DNA of 64,000 bases from assembly GCF_022352215.1 (NCBI RefSeq), contig NZ_JAKRWF010000001.1, positions 620,001-684,000 on the forward strand, read 5' to 3'. Of the stretch, positions 18,070-28,177 are shown one piece after another. The notes below the pieces were generated by a model. That model had not been told where the DNA came from, searched no databases, and saw nothing but the letters and a program-made list of their open reading frames with translations. Positions within the stretch are counted from its first letter, which is position 1. Every line of letters begins with the position of its first letter. This DNA is from Flavihumibacter cheonanensis (GTDB taxonomy: Bacteria; Bacteroidota; Bacteroidia; Chitinophagales; Chitinophagaceae). Made by a program: the position numbers and the translations under genes.

Positions 18070-18077
18070 TAAATTTG
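18070..18077 (+). promoter_or_regulatory. -7 box of the ABC exporter gene
   Basis: TAAATTTG matches the TAnnTTTG consensus exactly and ends 7 bp before the ATG at 18085. The transcript would therefore have a leader of only a few bases. No TTTG -33 box is visible because the upstream sequence is the pyrimidine tract. Confidence 0.5.
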
Positions 18078-18084
18078 CCCCTTC

Positions 18085-19932
18085 ATGAAACACCTCAAAA
18101 GTCTCAATCAATATCTCTGGAAGTATCGCTGGCGGTTTTTCCTGGGCATATTGTTTATTATATTATCGAACTATTTCAGGATTCTTGCACCCCAGATTAC
18201 CCGATTTGTTATAGATGCGGTGGAGCAGCAACTGCCGGGATACCAGGGCGCTAAGAAAACAACCTACGACTGGGTGGTTTATTTCCTGGTGGAACATACC
18301 CGCAACAAAGATTTTGGCCAGTTGGTACTCTTGTGCGGAATCGTATTGCTGGCTACAGCTATTTTGAGTGGCTTCTTCATGTTCCTGATGCGGCAAACGA
18401 TTATTGTGATGAGCCGCCACATCGAGTTTGATCAGAAGAATGCGATTTACCGTCATTACCAGCAGCTCGATCTCAGCTTTTATAAAAAGAACCGGACCGG
18501 GGATCTCATGAATCGCATAGCCGAAGATGTAAGTCGGGTTCGGATGTATACGGGACCGGCTATCATGTATTTTGTCAACCTGGCCTTTACCATTAGTTTC
18601 TGCCTGGTATACATGTTACAGGCCAATCCCAAATTAACCCTGATCGTATTGTCTCCTTTACCCTTACTGGCAATCACTATTTACAAAGTGAATACTATCA
18701 TTCACCGCAAAAGCGAACGAATCCAGGCATTGCTTTCCAAACTGACAACTACAGCGCAGGAATCCTTTTCGGGTATCCGGGTCATCAAATCTTTTGTGCA
18801 GGAAAAAGCGCAGCAGGATTATTTTGAAAAAAACAGTGAGGAGTATAGGCAGAATACCATCGGGCTGGCTAAAATGGAAGCGATCTATTTCCCCACCATG
18901 GCCCTGATGATCGGGATCAGTACCCTGCTGACCATACTTATAGGAGGCATCTATGCCATGCAACCGGGTTCGAATGTAACAACCGGTATGCTGGCTGAAT
19001 TTGTGATGTATATCAACATTCTTACTTTTCCTGTCAGTGCTATTGGCTGGACAGCCAGTATGATCCAGCGGGCTGCTGCTTCCCAGAAACGAATCAATGA
19101 ATTTCTGGATACAGAATCCCGGATACAACAACCGGTTGACGCAAAGCATCCCGAAATCAAAGGCAATATCAGCTTTGATAAGGTTGATTTTACGTATGAT
19201 CACACCGGAATTAAAGCAATCAAAGGCTTGAGCCTGGAGATTCGCCAGGGAGAGAAAGTGGCTATTATAGGTCGTACCGGAAGTGGAAAAACCACACTTG
19301 CCCAGTTGTTGCTGCGATTATTCGATACCAATGCAGGAACCATCAGCCTGGATAATGTGCCGGTTACGGAGATTGATTTGAAACACCTACGCGAAAAGGT
19401 CAGCTATGTTCCCCAGGATGTTTTCCTCTTTAGTGATACGATCCGAAATAATATTGCTTTTGGAAAGGACGAGGCAGATGAGCAGGAGGTAGAACAAGCT
19501 GCCCGAGCAGCCAGCATCCACCAGGAGATTATGAGTTTCAGTCAGCAGTACGATATGGTGATTGGAGAACGTGGCGTTACACTGAGTGGTGGTCAGAAAC
19601 AGCGCATCAGCATCGCGCGGGCCTTATTAAAAAATGCTCCGATCATTATCCTGGATGATTGTCTGAGTGCAGTGGATGCCAAAACAGAAAAAACCATTAT
19701 TGCCAACCTGGCTGGTTACCTGGAAGGAAAAACATCCATTATTATCACCCACCGGATCTTTTCCCTGTTTTCCTTTGATAAGGTTATAGTTATGGAAAAT
19801 GGCCGGATTGCAGCTACAGGAACACACGAAGAATTGCTGAAAACAAGTGAATATTATCAGTATCTATATGAACATCAGCAGGAAGAAAAAGAAGATGAGA
19901 CCGAAATAACCGGGGTACGAGAAAACACTTAG
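18085..19932 (+). CDS. ABC exporter, fused membrane and ATPase domains, with Asp-Asp Walker B
   Basis: A 615-residue half-transporter with six membrane helices (about 15-320) and a C-terminal ATPase domain. Walker A is GRTGSGKTT, the signature LSGGQKQR, and the H-loop THR is present. The Walker B motif reads IIILDD, with Asp525 (19657-19659) in place of the catalytic Glu. This substitution is known from the degenerate site of heterodimeric exporters, yet no partner subunit gene lies beside it. It probably exports a lipid or drug-like compound as a homodimer or with a distant partner. A -7 box and pyrimidine tract lie immediately upstream. Confidence 0.9.
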   Translation: MKHLKSLNQYLWKYRWRFFLGILFIILSNYFRILAPQITRFVIDAVEQQLPGYQGAKKTTYDWVVYFLVEHTRNKDFGQLVLLCGIVLLATAILSGFFMFLMRQTIIVMSRHIEFDQKNAIYRHYQQLDLSFYKKNRTGDLMNRIAEDVSRVRMYTGPAIMYFVNLAFTISFCLVYMLQANPKLTLIVLSPLPLLAITIYKVNTIIHRKSERIQALLSKLTTTAQESFSGIRVIKSFVQEKAQQDYFEKNSEEYRQNTIGLAKMEAIYFPTMALMIGISTLLTILIGGIYAMQPGSNVTTGMLAEFVMYINILTFPVSAIGWTASMIQRAAASQKRINEFLDTESRIQQPVDAKHPEIKGNISFDKVDFTYDHTGIKAIKGLSLEIRQGEKVAIIGRTGSGKTTLAQLLLRLFDTNAGTISLDNVPVTEIDLKHLREKVSYVPQDVFLFSDTIRNNIAFGKDEADEQEVEQAARAASIHQEIMSFSQQYDMVIGERGVTLSGGQKQRISIARALLKNAPIIILDDCLSAVDAKTEKTIIANLAGYLEGKTSIIITHRIFSLFSFDKVIVMENGRIAATGTHEELLKTSEYYQYLYEHQQEEKEDETEITGVRENT

Positions 19933-19956
19933 TGTAGCATAAAAGTTTTCTAAAAT

Positions 19957-19986
19957 TTTGCTAATTCACAAACAACCCTATATTTG
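19957..19986 (+). promoter_or_regulatory. promoter of the DUF3276 gene
   Basis: TTTG at 19957-19960, an 18-bp spacer, and a perfect -7 box TATATTTG at 19979-19986. It is the closest match in the window to the TTTG / TAnnTTTG consensus, and predicts a leader of about 50 nt. Confidence 0.7.
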
Positions 19987-20038
19987 CTCCTACATTATTC
20001 GCAAGCATATTTTTTAAACTGCAAATAAAATAACAACT

Positions 20039-20461
20039 GTGGCGTACGAGAATAACGACAAAAAGATGGAGAGCGTTTACAGTAAGCGCATCAGAGCCGG
20101 TAAAAGAAGAACGTACTTTTTTGATGTAAGAGCTACCCGTAGTAATGATTACTACCTGACCATTACCGAGAGTCGTAAGAAATTTGATGATAATGGGTAT
20201 GATCGTCACAAGATTTTCCTGTACAAAGAAGATTTTAATAAATTCTTAAAAGCATTGACTGAGGCGGTTGATTTCGTGAAAACCGATCTCATGCCCGATT
20301 TTGATTTTGATGCGTATAACCACGACAACCTTGAAGAAGGGGAAGGCCTTGAAAATGGTGACCAGGAAGTTGTTGCCGTAGCTGCTGCTGCACCTGTGGT
20401 AAACAATGTATCCAGTGTTCCCCCATCTGCAGGCGCAGATGAAGAGGTTGATAAGTGGTAA
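20039..20461 (+). CDS. PUR-alpha-like nucleic-acid-binding protein (DUF3276)
   Basis: A 140-residue protein with the DUF3276/PUR domain in residues 10-90 (YSKRIRAGKRRTYFFDVRATR, then YYLTITESRKKF and HKIFLYKEDFNKFLKAL), followed by an acidic and Ala-rich tail. The domain binds single-stranded nucleic acid in its relatives and is near-universal in Bacteroidota, although its role is not settled. The start is GTG 20039. ATG 20066 would cut the N-terminus expected for the family. A strong promoter and terminator make it a single-gene unit, which suggests high expression. Confidence 0.88.
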   Translation: MAYENNDKKMESVYSKRIRAGKRRTYFFDVRATRSNDYYLTITESRKKFDDNGYDRHKIFLYKEDFNKFLKALTEAVDFVKTDLMPDFDFDAYNHDNLEEGEGLENGDQEVVAVAAAAPVVNNVSSVPPSAGADEEVDKW

Positions 20462-20488
20462 TGTTTGACCAACCAATTGCTTATTCAT

Positions 20489-20519
20489 GGCGGCCTGCTT
20501 TTTGCGGGCCGCTTTTTTT
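20489..20519 (+). terminator. intrinsic terminator of the DUF3276 gene
   Basis: Arms GCGGCCTGC and GCGGGCCGC (one mismatch) around TTTTT, followed by seven T. Confidence 0.9.
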
Positions 20520-20563
20520 GCGTTATAAATGTTTGTAATACAAGCAGTAACCACAATAAATTC

Positions 20564-20605
20564 TTAACAATATTGTTAAAGGGAAGCCTTCAATAGCTAA
20601 ATTTG
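20564..20605 (+). promoter_or_regulatory. sdh promoter with 16-bp palindrome
   Basis: A perfect palindrome TTAACAATATTGTTAA occupies 20564-20579. A perfect -7 box TAAATTTG lies at 20598-20605, 26 bp before the sdhC start. The TTG inside the palindrome (20573-20575) is 22 bp from the -7 box and may be the -33 element, so a protein bound to the palindrome would block or recruit polymerase. Confidence 0.6.
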
Positions 20606-20630
20606 CACAAATCATAAACACTAGTGCCGT

Positions 20631-21332
20631 ATGCAATGGTCTGAATTCTTCACCTCATCGGTTGGCAAGAAATTCGTAATGGGGCTTACCGGTTTATTCC
20701 TGATTTCTTTCCTTGTTATTCATGTTGGTATTAATGCAACCATTTTTGCCGATCTGGTTGATCCCGATGAAAATGGTGCCATGTTTAATAAAGCAGCTCA
20801 TTTCATGGGTTCAACTGTATTGATACGTATCCTTGAAATCGGACTATTTGCCGGAATCATTCTCCACATTGTACAGGGTTACATGCTGGAAGCCAAAAAC
20901 CGCAGTGCCCGTTCAGTTGGTTATGCAGTGAACCTGGGCAATCGGGGCAGTAAGTGGTACAGTCGCGCTATGGGCCTGTTGGGAACCATCATCCTCCTTT
21001 TCCTTATCATTCATATGGCTCATTTCTGGGTAAAGGCCAGGATTACGCATACACTTGCTCCAGTTACTTATAATGGAGTTGAAATGCACGATATGTTCAG
21101 CGAAATGAAAGCTGTATTCTCAGAAGGATGGGTAATTGCAGTATATCTGCTCGGTTGTATTTCCCTGGGTTATCACCTGGCGCATGGATTCCAAAGTGCT
21201 TTCCGAACAGTAGGAGTACACAACAATAAATACAATTCGCTGTTGGTTAATCTGGGATATGGATTTTCCATTCTCGTTTCTCTTCTTTTTGCACTTATGC
21301 CGGTAGCGATGTACTTCGGATGGGTAGGATAA
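20631..21332 (+). CDS. sdhC: succinate dehydrogenase / fumarate reductase cytochrome b subunit
   Basis: A 233-residue membrane subunit with five predicted helices, of the Bacteroidota/epsilonproteobacterial type with a single cytochrome b polypeptide. His residues inside helices (FLVIHVGIN, GIILHIVQGYM, FLIIHMAHFW, LGYHLAHGFQ) are the likely ligands for two b hemes. It anchors SdhAB to the inner membrane and passes electrons between succinate and the menaquinone pool. It is first in the sdhCAB operon and its stop is followed 4 bp later by a GTGAAAGG repeat. Confidence 0.93.
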   Translation: MQWSEFFTSSVGKKFVMGLTGLFLISFLVIHVGINATIFADLVDPDENGAMFNKAAHFMGSTVLIRILEIGLFAGIILHIVQGYMLEAKNRSARSVGYAVNLGNRGSKWYSRAMGLLGTIILLFLIIHMAHFWVKARITHTLAPVTYNGVEMHDMFSEMKAVFSEGWVIAVYLLGCISLGYHLAHGFQSAFRTVGVHNNKYNSLLVNLGYGFSILVSLLFALMPVAMYFGWVG

Positions 21333-21335
21333 GAA

Positions 21336-21366
21336 GTGAAAGGTGAAAGGTGAAAAGTGAAAAAGA
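21336..21366 (+). repeat. GTGAAAGG repeat, copy A
   Basis: Tandem units of GTGAAA(A/G)G starting 4 bp after the sdhC stop. The same unit arrangement recurs at 24204 and, inverted, at 24347. It lies between sdhC and sdhA. Confidence 0.75.
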
Positions 21367-21443
21367 GAGAATAAAATCAACAAAAGCGAGGCAAACAAAA
21401 ATTGCCGGTTAATTTTCAGGATAACTTATCTAATTGTCGATAT

Positions 21444-23417
21444 ATGCTCAACTCAAAAATTCCTGCCGGACCTTTAGATCAGAAATGGACAGAATTTAAA
21501 GGACATTGTAAACTGGTGAACCCGGCGAATAAAAGAAAGCTGGAAGTGATTGTTGTGGGAACCGGATTGGCAGGTGCTTCTGCTGCTGCTTCCCTTGGAG
21601 AACTGGGATACAAAGTGAAAGCTTTCTGTTTCCAGGATTCACCCCGCAGGGCGCATAGTATCGCGGCGCAGGGTGGTATCAATGCTGCCAAGAACTATCA
21701 GAATGATGGAGACTCCGTGTTCCGTCTCTTTTATGATACAATTAAAGGTGGTGATTACCGGGCACGTGAAGCAAATGTACACCGGCTGGCAGAAGTGAGT
21801 GTGAACATCATCGACCAATGTGTAGCACAAGGTGTTCCCTTTGCCCGTGAATATGGTGGCCTGCTTTCCAACCGTTCTTTCGGTGGAACACAGGTACAGC
21901 GGACCTTCTACGCTGCCGGACAAACCGGTCAGCAGCTCCTGATTGGTGCCTATCAGGCCCTGGAGCGCCAAATCGCCCTGGGTAATGTTGCGATGTACAA
22001 CCGCCATGAAATGCTGGATGTTGTAAAAATAGATGGTAAAGCACGAGGTATTATTGTTCGTAACCTGGTAAACGGAAAGCTGGAACGTCATTTCGGTCAT
22101 GCTGTACTGTTATGTTCCGGAGGTTACGGAAACGTATTTTATCTTTCAACCAATGCGATGGGCAGCAACGTAACAGCTGCCTGGAAAGCTCATAGAAAAG
22201 GTGCCTATTTTGGAAACCCCTGCTTTACGCAGATTCACCCTACCTGTATCCCGGTTAGTGGTGACCACCAGAGTAAGCTAACCCTGATGTCAGAATCACT
22301 TCGTAATGATGGTCGTATCTGGGTTCCCAAAAAGCAGAACGATACCCGTCGCCCGAATGAAATTCCGGAAGAAGAAAGGGATTATTACCTGGAAAGAAGG
22401 TATCCAGCATTTGGTAACCTGGTTCCCCGTGATGTGGCCTCCCGTGCCGCCAAAGAGCGTTGTGATGCAGGTTATGGCGTAGGTTCATCCCGCCAGGCTG
22501 TTTACCTTGATTATGCAGATGCTATCCAGCGTTATGGAAAAGCAGAAGTAAACAAGCGTAATATCCAGGGTGCAACTGCTGATCAGATTACCCAGTTAGG
22601 TAAGGATGTAGTAAAAGAAAAATATGGTAACCTTTTCGACATGTATGAAAAGATTACCGGAGAGAATCCTTATGAAGTTCCGATGCGTATTTACCCCGCG
22701 GTACACTACACAATGGGTGGTCTCTGGGTGGATTATGAACTGATGACATCGGTACCGGGATTATATGCCCTGGGTGAAGCCAACTTCTCTGATCACGGAG
22801 CGAACCGCCTGGGTGCATCAGCACTGATGCAGGGATTGGCAGATGGTTATTTTGTGATTCCTTACACTATTGGTAACTATCTCGCAGATGAAATTCGTAC
22901 ACCAGCCATACCAACCGATCATCCGGCATTTGTAGAGGCAGAAAAAGAAGTAGCAGATCGCATCAACCAACTGATGTCCATTAAAGGATCTCAAACAGTA
23001 GAAAGTTTCCACAAACGGCTGGGTAAGATCATGTGGGACAAATGCGGTATGGCGCGTAGTGAAGAAGGATTGAAGCAGGCAATTGAAGAAATCCGCCAGC
23101 TGAAAAAAGAATTCTGGTCTGATGTTCGTATACCCGGTAGCGTTACTGAAATGAATCCGGAGCTGGATAAAGCCAATCGCGTTGCTGACTTCATCGAATT
23201 GGGTGAATTGATGTGTATTGACGCTCTGAACAGAAGAGAAAGCTGCGGTGGTCATTTCCGGGAAGAAAGCCAGACAGAAGAAGGAGAAGCGCTGCGTGAT
23301 GATGCGAACTTCTCTTATGTAGCTGCCTGGGAATATGCAGGTGAGCACAACTGGAACCTGCATAAGGAAGAACTCAACTTTGATGTGGCCAAGCCAACTC
23401 AACGTTCTTATAAATAA
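21444..23417 (+). CDS. sdhA: succinate dehydrogenase / fumarate reductase flavoprotein subunit
   Basis: A 657-residue flavoprotein from ATG 21444. A TTG at 21402 is in frame but gives a poor N-terminus. The FAD dinucleotide site [17 protein letters not shown] is near residues 37-53, [18 protein letters not shown] contains the His that binds FAD covalently in the family, and the substrate loop is followed by [14 protein letters not shown]. It oxidises succinate to fumarate, feeding electrons to SdhB. It sits 111 bp after sdhC, an unusually long intra-operon gap containing repeat copy A. Confidence 0.95.
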   Translation: MLNSKIPAGPLDQKWTEFKGHCKLVNPANKRKLEVIVVGTGLAGASAAASLGELGYKVKAFCFQDSPRRAHSIAAQGGINAAKNYQNDGDSVFRLFYDTIKGGDYRAREANVHRLAEVSVNIIDQCVAQGVPFAREYGGLLSNRSFGGTQVQRTFYAAGQTGQQLLIGAYQALERQIALGNVAMYNRHEMLDVVKIDGKARGIIVRNLVNGKLERHFGHAVLLCSGGYGNVFYLSTNAMGSNVTAAWKAHRKGAYFGNPCFTQIHPTCIPVSGDHQSKLTLMSESLRNDGRIWVPKKQNDTRRPNEIPEEERDYYLERRYPAFGNLVPRDVASRAAKERCDAGYGVGSSRQAVYLDYADAIQRYGKAEVNKRNIQGATADQITQLGKDVVKEKYGNLFDMYEKITGENPYEVPMRIYPAVHYTMGGLWVDYELMTSVPGLYALGEANFSDHGANRLGASALMQGLADGYFVIPYTIGNYLADEIRTPAIPTDHPAFVEAEKEVADRINQLMSIKGSQTVESFHKRLGKIMWDKCGMARSEEGLKQAIEEIRQLKKEFWSDVRIPGSVTEMNPELDKANRVADFIELGELMCIDALNRRESCGGHFREESQTEEGEALRDDANFSYVAAWEYAGEHNWNLHKEELNFDVAKPTQRSYK

Positions 23418-23445
23418 TCTGAATTATTAAACAACCATAGTTGAT

Positions 23446-24207
23446 ATGGAACACTATACTATGAACCTCACCCTGAAGGTGTGGAGACAAAAGAATAGCC
23501 AGGAGAAAGGAAGATTTGAAACCTATCAGGTTAAAAACATTTCTTCGGAAATGTCTTTCCTGGAAATGTTCGACGTGTTGAATGAAGAATTGATCCGTGA
23601 AGGAAAAGAACCCATTGCTTTTGATCACGATTGCCGCGAAGGAATTTGTGGTATGTGTTCTATGTATATCAATGGAAAGCCCCATGGTCCCTGGCATGCG
23701 AATACTACCTGCCAGTTGCACATGCGCGCTTATAAAGATGGCGATACCATCGTGGTAGAACCCTGGAGAGCAAATGCTTTCCCAGTGGTAAAAGACCTGG
23801 TGGTGGATCGCAGTTCTTTTGACCGCATTATCCAGGCGGGTGGATACATTTCCGTAAACACTGGTAACGCGGTGGATGCGAATGCGATCCCGATTGAAAA
23901 AGACAAGGCAGATAATGCATTTGCAGCAGCTGCCTGTATCGGATGTGGTGCATGCGTAGCTGCCTGTAAGAACAGTTCGGCGATGTTGTTCCTCTCCGCC
24001 AAAGTTTCTCACCTGGCATTACTCCCCCAGGGTGGACCTGAGCGCAAAGGCCGTGTACTGAATATGGTGGCGCAGATGGATCGGGAAGGTTTTGGTGCCT
24101 GTACGAATACAGGTGCCTGTGAGGCAGTTTGTCCGAAAGAAATTTCCATTACCAATATTGCGCGGTTGAATGCTGAGTATATTGGTGCGGGATTGGTAGT
24201 AGAGTGA
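23446..24207 (+). CDS. sdhB: succinate dehydrogenase / fumarate reductase iron-sulfur subunit
   Basis: A 253-residue subunit with the N-terminal [2Fe-2S] ferredoxin domain ([15 protein letters not shown], later TTCQLH) and C-terminal cluster cysteines [12 protein letters not shown] and [14 protein letters not shown] for the [4Fe-4S] and [3Fe-4S] centres. It carries electrons from SdhA to SdhC. ATG 23446 is used, and ATG 23461 is also possible. The stop codon TGA (24205-24207) lies inside a 28-bp repeat arm, followed by a terminator. Confidence 0.95.
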   Translation: MEHYTMNLTLKVWRQKNSQEKGRFETYQVKNISSEMSFLEMFDVLNEELIREGKEPIAFDHDCREGICGMCSMYINGKPHGPWHANTTCQLHMRAYKDGDTIVVEPWRANAFPVVKDLVVDRSSFDRIIQAGGYISVNTGNAVDANAIPIEKDKADNAFAAAACIGCGACVAACKNSSAMLFLSAKVSHLALLPQGGPERKGRVLNMVAQMDREGFGACTNTGACEAVCPKEISITNIARLNAEYIGAGLVVE

Positions 24208-24231
24208 AAGGTGAAAAGTGAAAGGTGAAAG
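24204..24231 (+). repeat. GTGAAAGG repeat, copy B (left arm of a 28-bp inverted repeat)
   Basis: Identical over 28 bases to the reverse complement of 24347-24374. It contains the sdhB stop codon. The units are GTGAAAGG, TGAAAAG, TGAAAGG, TGAAAG. Confidence 0.85.
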
Positions 24232-24236
24232 ATATT

Positions 24237-24263
24237 AGCCGCTCCAGGTGGGGCGGCTTTTTT
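24237..24263 (+). terminator. intrinsic terminator of sdhCAB
   Basis: Arms AGCCGC (24237-24242) and GCGGCT (24253-24258) with a 10-nt loop, followed by TTTTT. It lies 29 bp after the sdhB stop. Confidence 0.8.
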
Positions 24264-24288
24264 ATTGGAGAGATTCAAATAAAAAACC

Positions 24289-24320
24289 AGGCCGCTTCCA
24301 AATCTGGAGGCGGCCTTTTA
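24289..24320 (-). terminator. bidirectional terminator, mainly of the ydcH-like gene
   Basis: Arms AGGCCGC (24289-24295) and GCGGCCT (24310-24316), with an inner TCC/GGA pair. Reading the minus strand the hairpin is followed by GGTTTTTT, and reading the plus strand by TTTATT, so it can work for either direction. Confidence 0.75.
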
Positions 24321-24346
24321 TTGGTTGTTTTAGGGTGTCTTCTCTT

Positions 24347-24374
24347 CTTTCACCTTTCACTTTTCACCTTTCAC
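24347..24374 (-). repeat. GTGAAAGG repeat, copy C (right arm of the inverted repeat)
   Basis: Exact reverse complement of 24204-24231. It encodes the last residues and stop of the ydcH-like gene on the minus strand. Confidence 0.85.
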
Positions 24375-24593
24375 TTTCTGATACAGCTCATCTTTCAACT
24401 TCACACGTTTCATCCTCAACTCATTAAGGAAATGATCGTCGGCGGGTTCAATTCCATTTTCTATTCTTTCTACCTGGTGATTGGTTTCGTTATAGTCTTC
24501 GTAGAGCTTTTTGAAATGGGCATCACTGGCTTTTAATTCCTGGATTTTATCCTTCAATTCTGGGAACTCGTTCAGAAAAAAATGTTTATCCAT
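24357..24593 (-). CDS. YdcH-like (DUF465) small helical protein
   Basis: A 78-residue, highly charged, mostly helical protein. The pattern FPELKDKIQELKASDAHF, LYEDYNETNHQVERIE and FLNELRMKRVKLKDELY is the DUF465/YdcH signature: a helical hairpin with conserved His and Arg-Lys pair. Function in the family is unknown. The last six residues (KVKGEK) and the stop codon are encoded by the GTGAAAGG repeat, so the original C-terminus may have been replaced when the repeat formed. It converges on sdhB. Confidence 0.82.
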   Translation of the reverse strand: MDKHFFLNEFPELKDKIQELKASDAHFKKLYEDYNETNHQVERIENGIEPADDHFLNELRMKRVKLKDELYQKVKGEK

Positions 24594-24690
24594 AACTACT
24601 GTTTAGATGGCTAAGATCAGGTTATAATCCAGCATGGCAACTGACTTTAATAGGTCGGAGGGGTGAGTTTGGTCAGGTTCACTGACATGT

Positions 24691-25428
24691 TTATACGATC
24701 TGTTTGCGATCCAGTTTTTGGAGTAGTTGCGGCCTTGTGTTCAGCAGGAAGGCGAATACTGAAACAATCAGTGTGATGGAGGTTCCGATATTTTTAAGCC
24801 GCACAAAAGTTTGTTGATCCGGAAAGGAATTGCTGATAAAGTAAATACTGTTGCCAAACCAGAATAGGGTATAGAGTGCAGCAAAGAAGACAAGCCAGCG
24901 GAACATGCTTCTGTTGTCTTCGGTCTGAGATTTTTCAACATCCAGTTTGAAGGCAGCCAACCTGGCAAGTATGAGCAGGAGGTAAAATAATCCAAACAGA
25001 ATAAGTGCCGGCTGGTAGAAGGAGGGTTCATCACCAGCAAGAAAAGATTCCATAAGTACTATTTTTTCTGCCTTAGCTGCCACGTAGAAGGGCAGAAGGT
25101 ATACCACAGAAAGAATAGCTGGAAGGAAATGAATCCAATCGGTTTTTGGGGTAAACGCTTTCCCAGTACTAACGGAGCGCACATAGAGATAAATCAATGG
25201 TGCGGGTACAAAGTAAAGGGGTAGGATGCTGCCCCAGAAAATCGGCCAGGACCGGATACCACCTGTTTCTATCAGCAGGTTATTGATCGAGAACAAGGTG
25301 AAAAGCAAAAAATACAGCCCTAGGAAACGGCAACAGAGTCCATTTTTTCGGAACCCCAGCACCAGCCGGAGAATGGCAGCTAGTCCCATTAGGATAGCTC
25401 CAGAAAATATTAGCTGGTTCGGGTTCAT
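24691..25428 (-). CDS. seven-helix membrane protein resembling the sensor half of Bacteroidota AraC-type regulators, no HTH
   Basis: A 245-residue protein with about seven hydrophobic helices, from ATG 25428 (a TTG 18 bp upstream is less likely). The order of helices and motifs such as FVPAPLIYLYVRSVSTGKAF followed by DWIHFLPAIL match the N-terminal membrane domain found in Bacteroidota AraC-family regulators. In those proteins a DNA-binding domain of about 110 residues follows. Here the protein stops after RPQLLQKLDRKQIV and there is no room for an HTH before the ydcH-like gene. It is either a stand-alone sensor or a truncated regulator. Confidence 0.65.
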   Translation of the reverse strand: MNPNQLIFSGAILMGLAAILRLVLGFRKNGLCCRFLGLYFLLFTLFSINNLLIETGGIRSWPIFWGSILPLYFVPAPLIYLYVRSVSTGKAFTPKTDWIHFLPAILSVVYLLPFYVAAKAEKIVLMESFLAGDEPSFYQPALILFGLFYLLLILARLAAFKLDVEKSQTEDNRSMFRWLVFFAALYTLFWFGNSIYFISNSFPDQQTFVRLKNIGTSITLIVSVFAFLLNTRPQLLQKLDRKQIV

Positions 25429-25434
25429 AACTGA

Positions 25435-27273
<1,839 letters not shown>

Positions 27274-27285
<12 letters not shown>

Positions 27286-28101
27286 GCTGACTCCTGATTG
27301 AACAGCACCATAGAAATTGCCAGCTGATAAACGCACAAATCCTGTAGTACGGCGTACGGTAAAATGGAAGGTGTTATTGATATAAAAGGGTGTGAAGTTA
27401 TTATAGGTGAATTGTTCATAGTTGAGCAAACGATGTAAGGAGGACCCTATCGCCAACTGATAACCAAGTCGCACATCCGGATTTCGGGGCTTGAATATCC
27501 ACTCAGTAAATCCACCCAGCGTTAGATGTGTATTTCGGCGGTCTGAAATTTCTACTACCGAATCAGGTAATGCCAGTCTTGTTTTGTAATAATCGCCGAA
27601 CTCTCTGCCGAAGCTGGTTTCCAGGCCAAAAACCCGCCATTCCACACGGGTTCCAAGAGGAATCACTACTGCCAATCCGGCTGTTGAGCCCACAGAAGCG
27701 GTAAACTTATTACCTGTTGGCCCATCAAAGTAAATAGGCTCCCCGGTTACCGGATCGTATTTGACGTTGTTGTCATAAGCGCCACCGGAAATATCATAAC
27801 TGCCCACACTGCCATGCAATCCCGCATATCCCTGGAGATTTTTTCCTAATTGTCCGGCTACATGATACTTGCCCTGGAAAATATAAATCGCATCAGCCAG
27901 CCAGTCGTTGGAGCCGCCCAATGTTGCTGAAGCTGTGAGATAATGAGCTGTTTTCTTCTCATCCGAAAGAGTCGGCATCACATGGTAAGTATTTTGCTGA
28001 TTGGTATACGGACTTCTAAAAATTGTTCGGGTAGTACAGGAAGCGCCGAATAGCAGACACAAAAACAGGCTAAACAGGGTGTTGGAAGGAGTCAAACGCA
28101 T
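27274..28101 (-). CDS. outer-membrane lipoprotein of unknown function, beta-rich
   Basis: A 275-residue lipoprotein from ATG 28101, giving a good signal peptide and lipobox (FLCLLFGASC). ATGs at 28152 and 28137 give poor N-termini. The mature part alternates strands (HYLTASATLGGSNDW, YHVAGQLGKNLQGYAGLHGS, NTFHFTVRRTTGFVRLSAG) and ends in an aromatic/hydrophobic strand (VSFRL), as beta-barrel proteins do. I do not recognise the family. It is divergent from the large surface protein gene, 76 bp apart, and the two may share a promoter region. Confidence 0.65.
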
Positions 28102-28177
28102 CCATCTTTGACAATTGCGCCAGGAAGAGCGCTGCATGGCTATATTGGGCAATAATCAGTTAATTTTATCGCTTTAA

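Noticed and set aside
24225-24536. Plus-strand open frame across the sdhB-ydcH gap
   Set aside because: It runs through two terminators and the inverted repeat and is antisense to the ydcH-like gene; composition is low-complexity.
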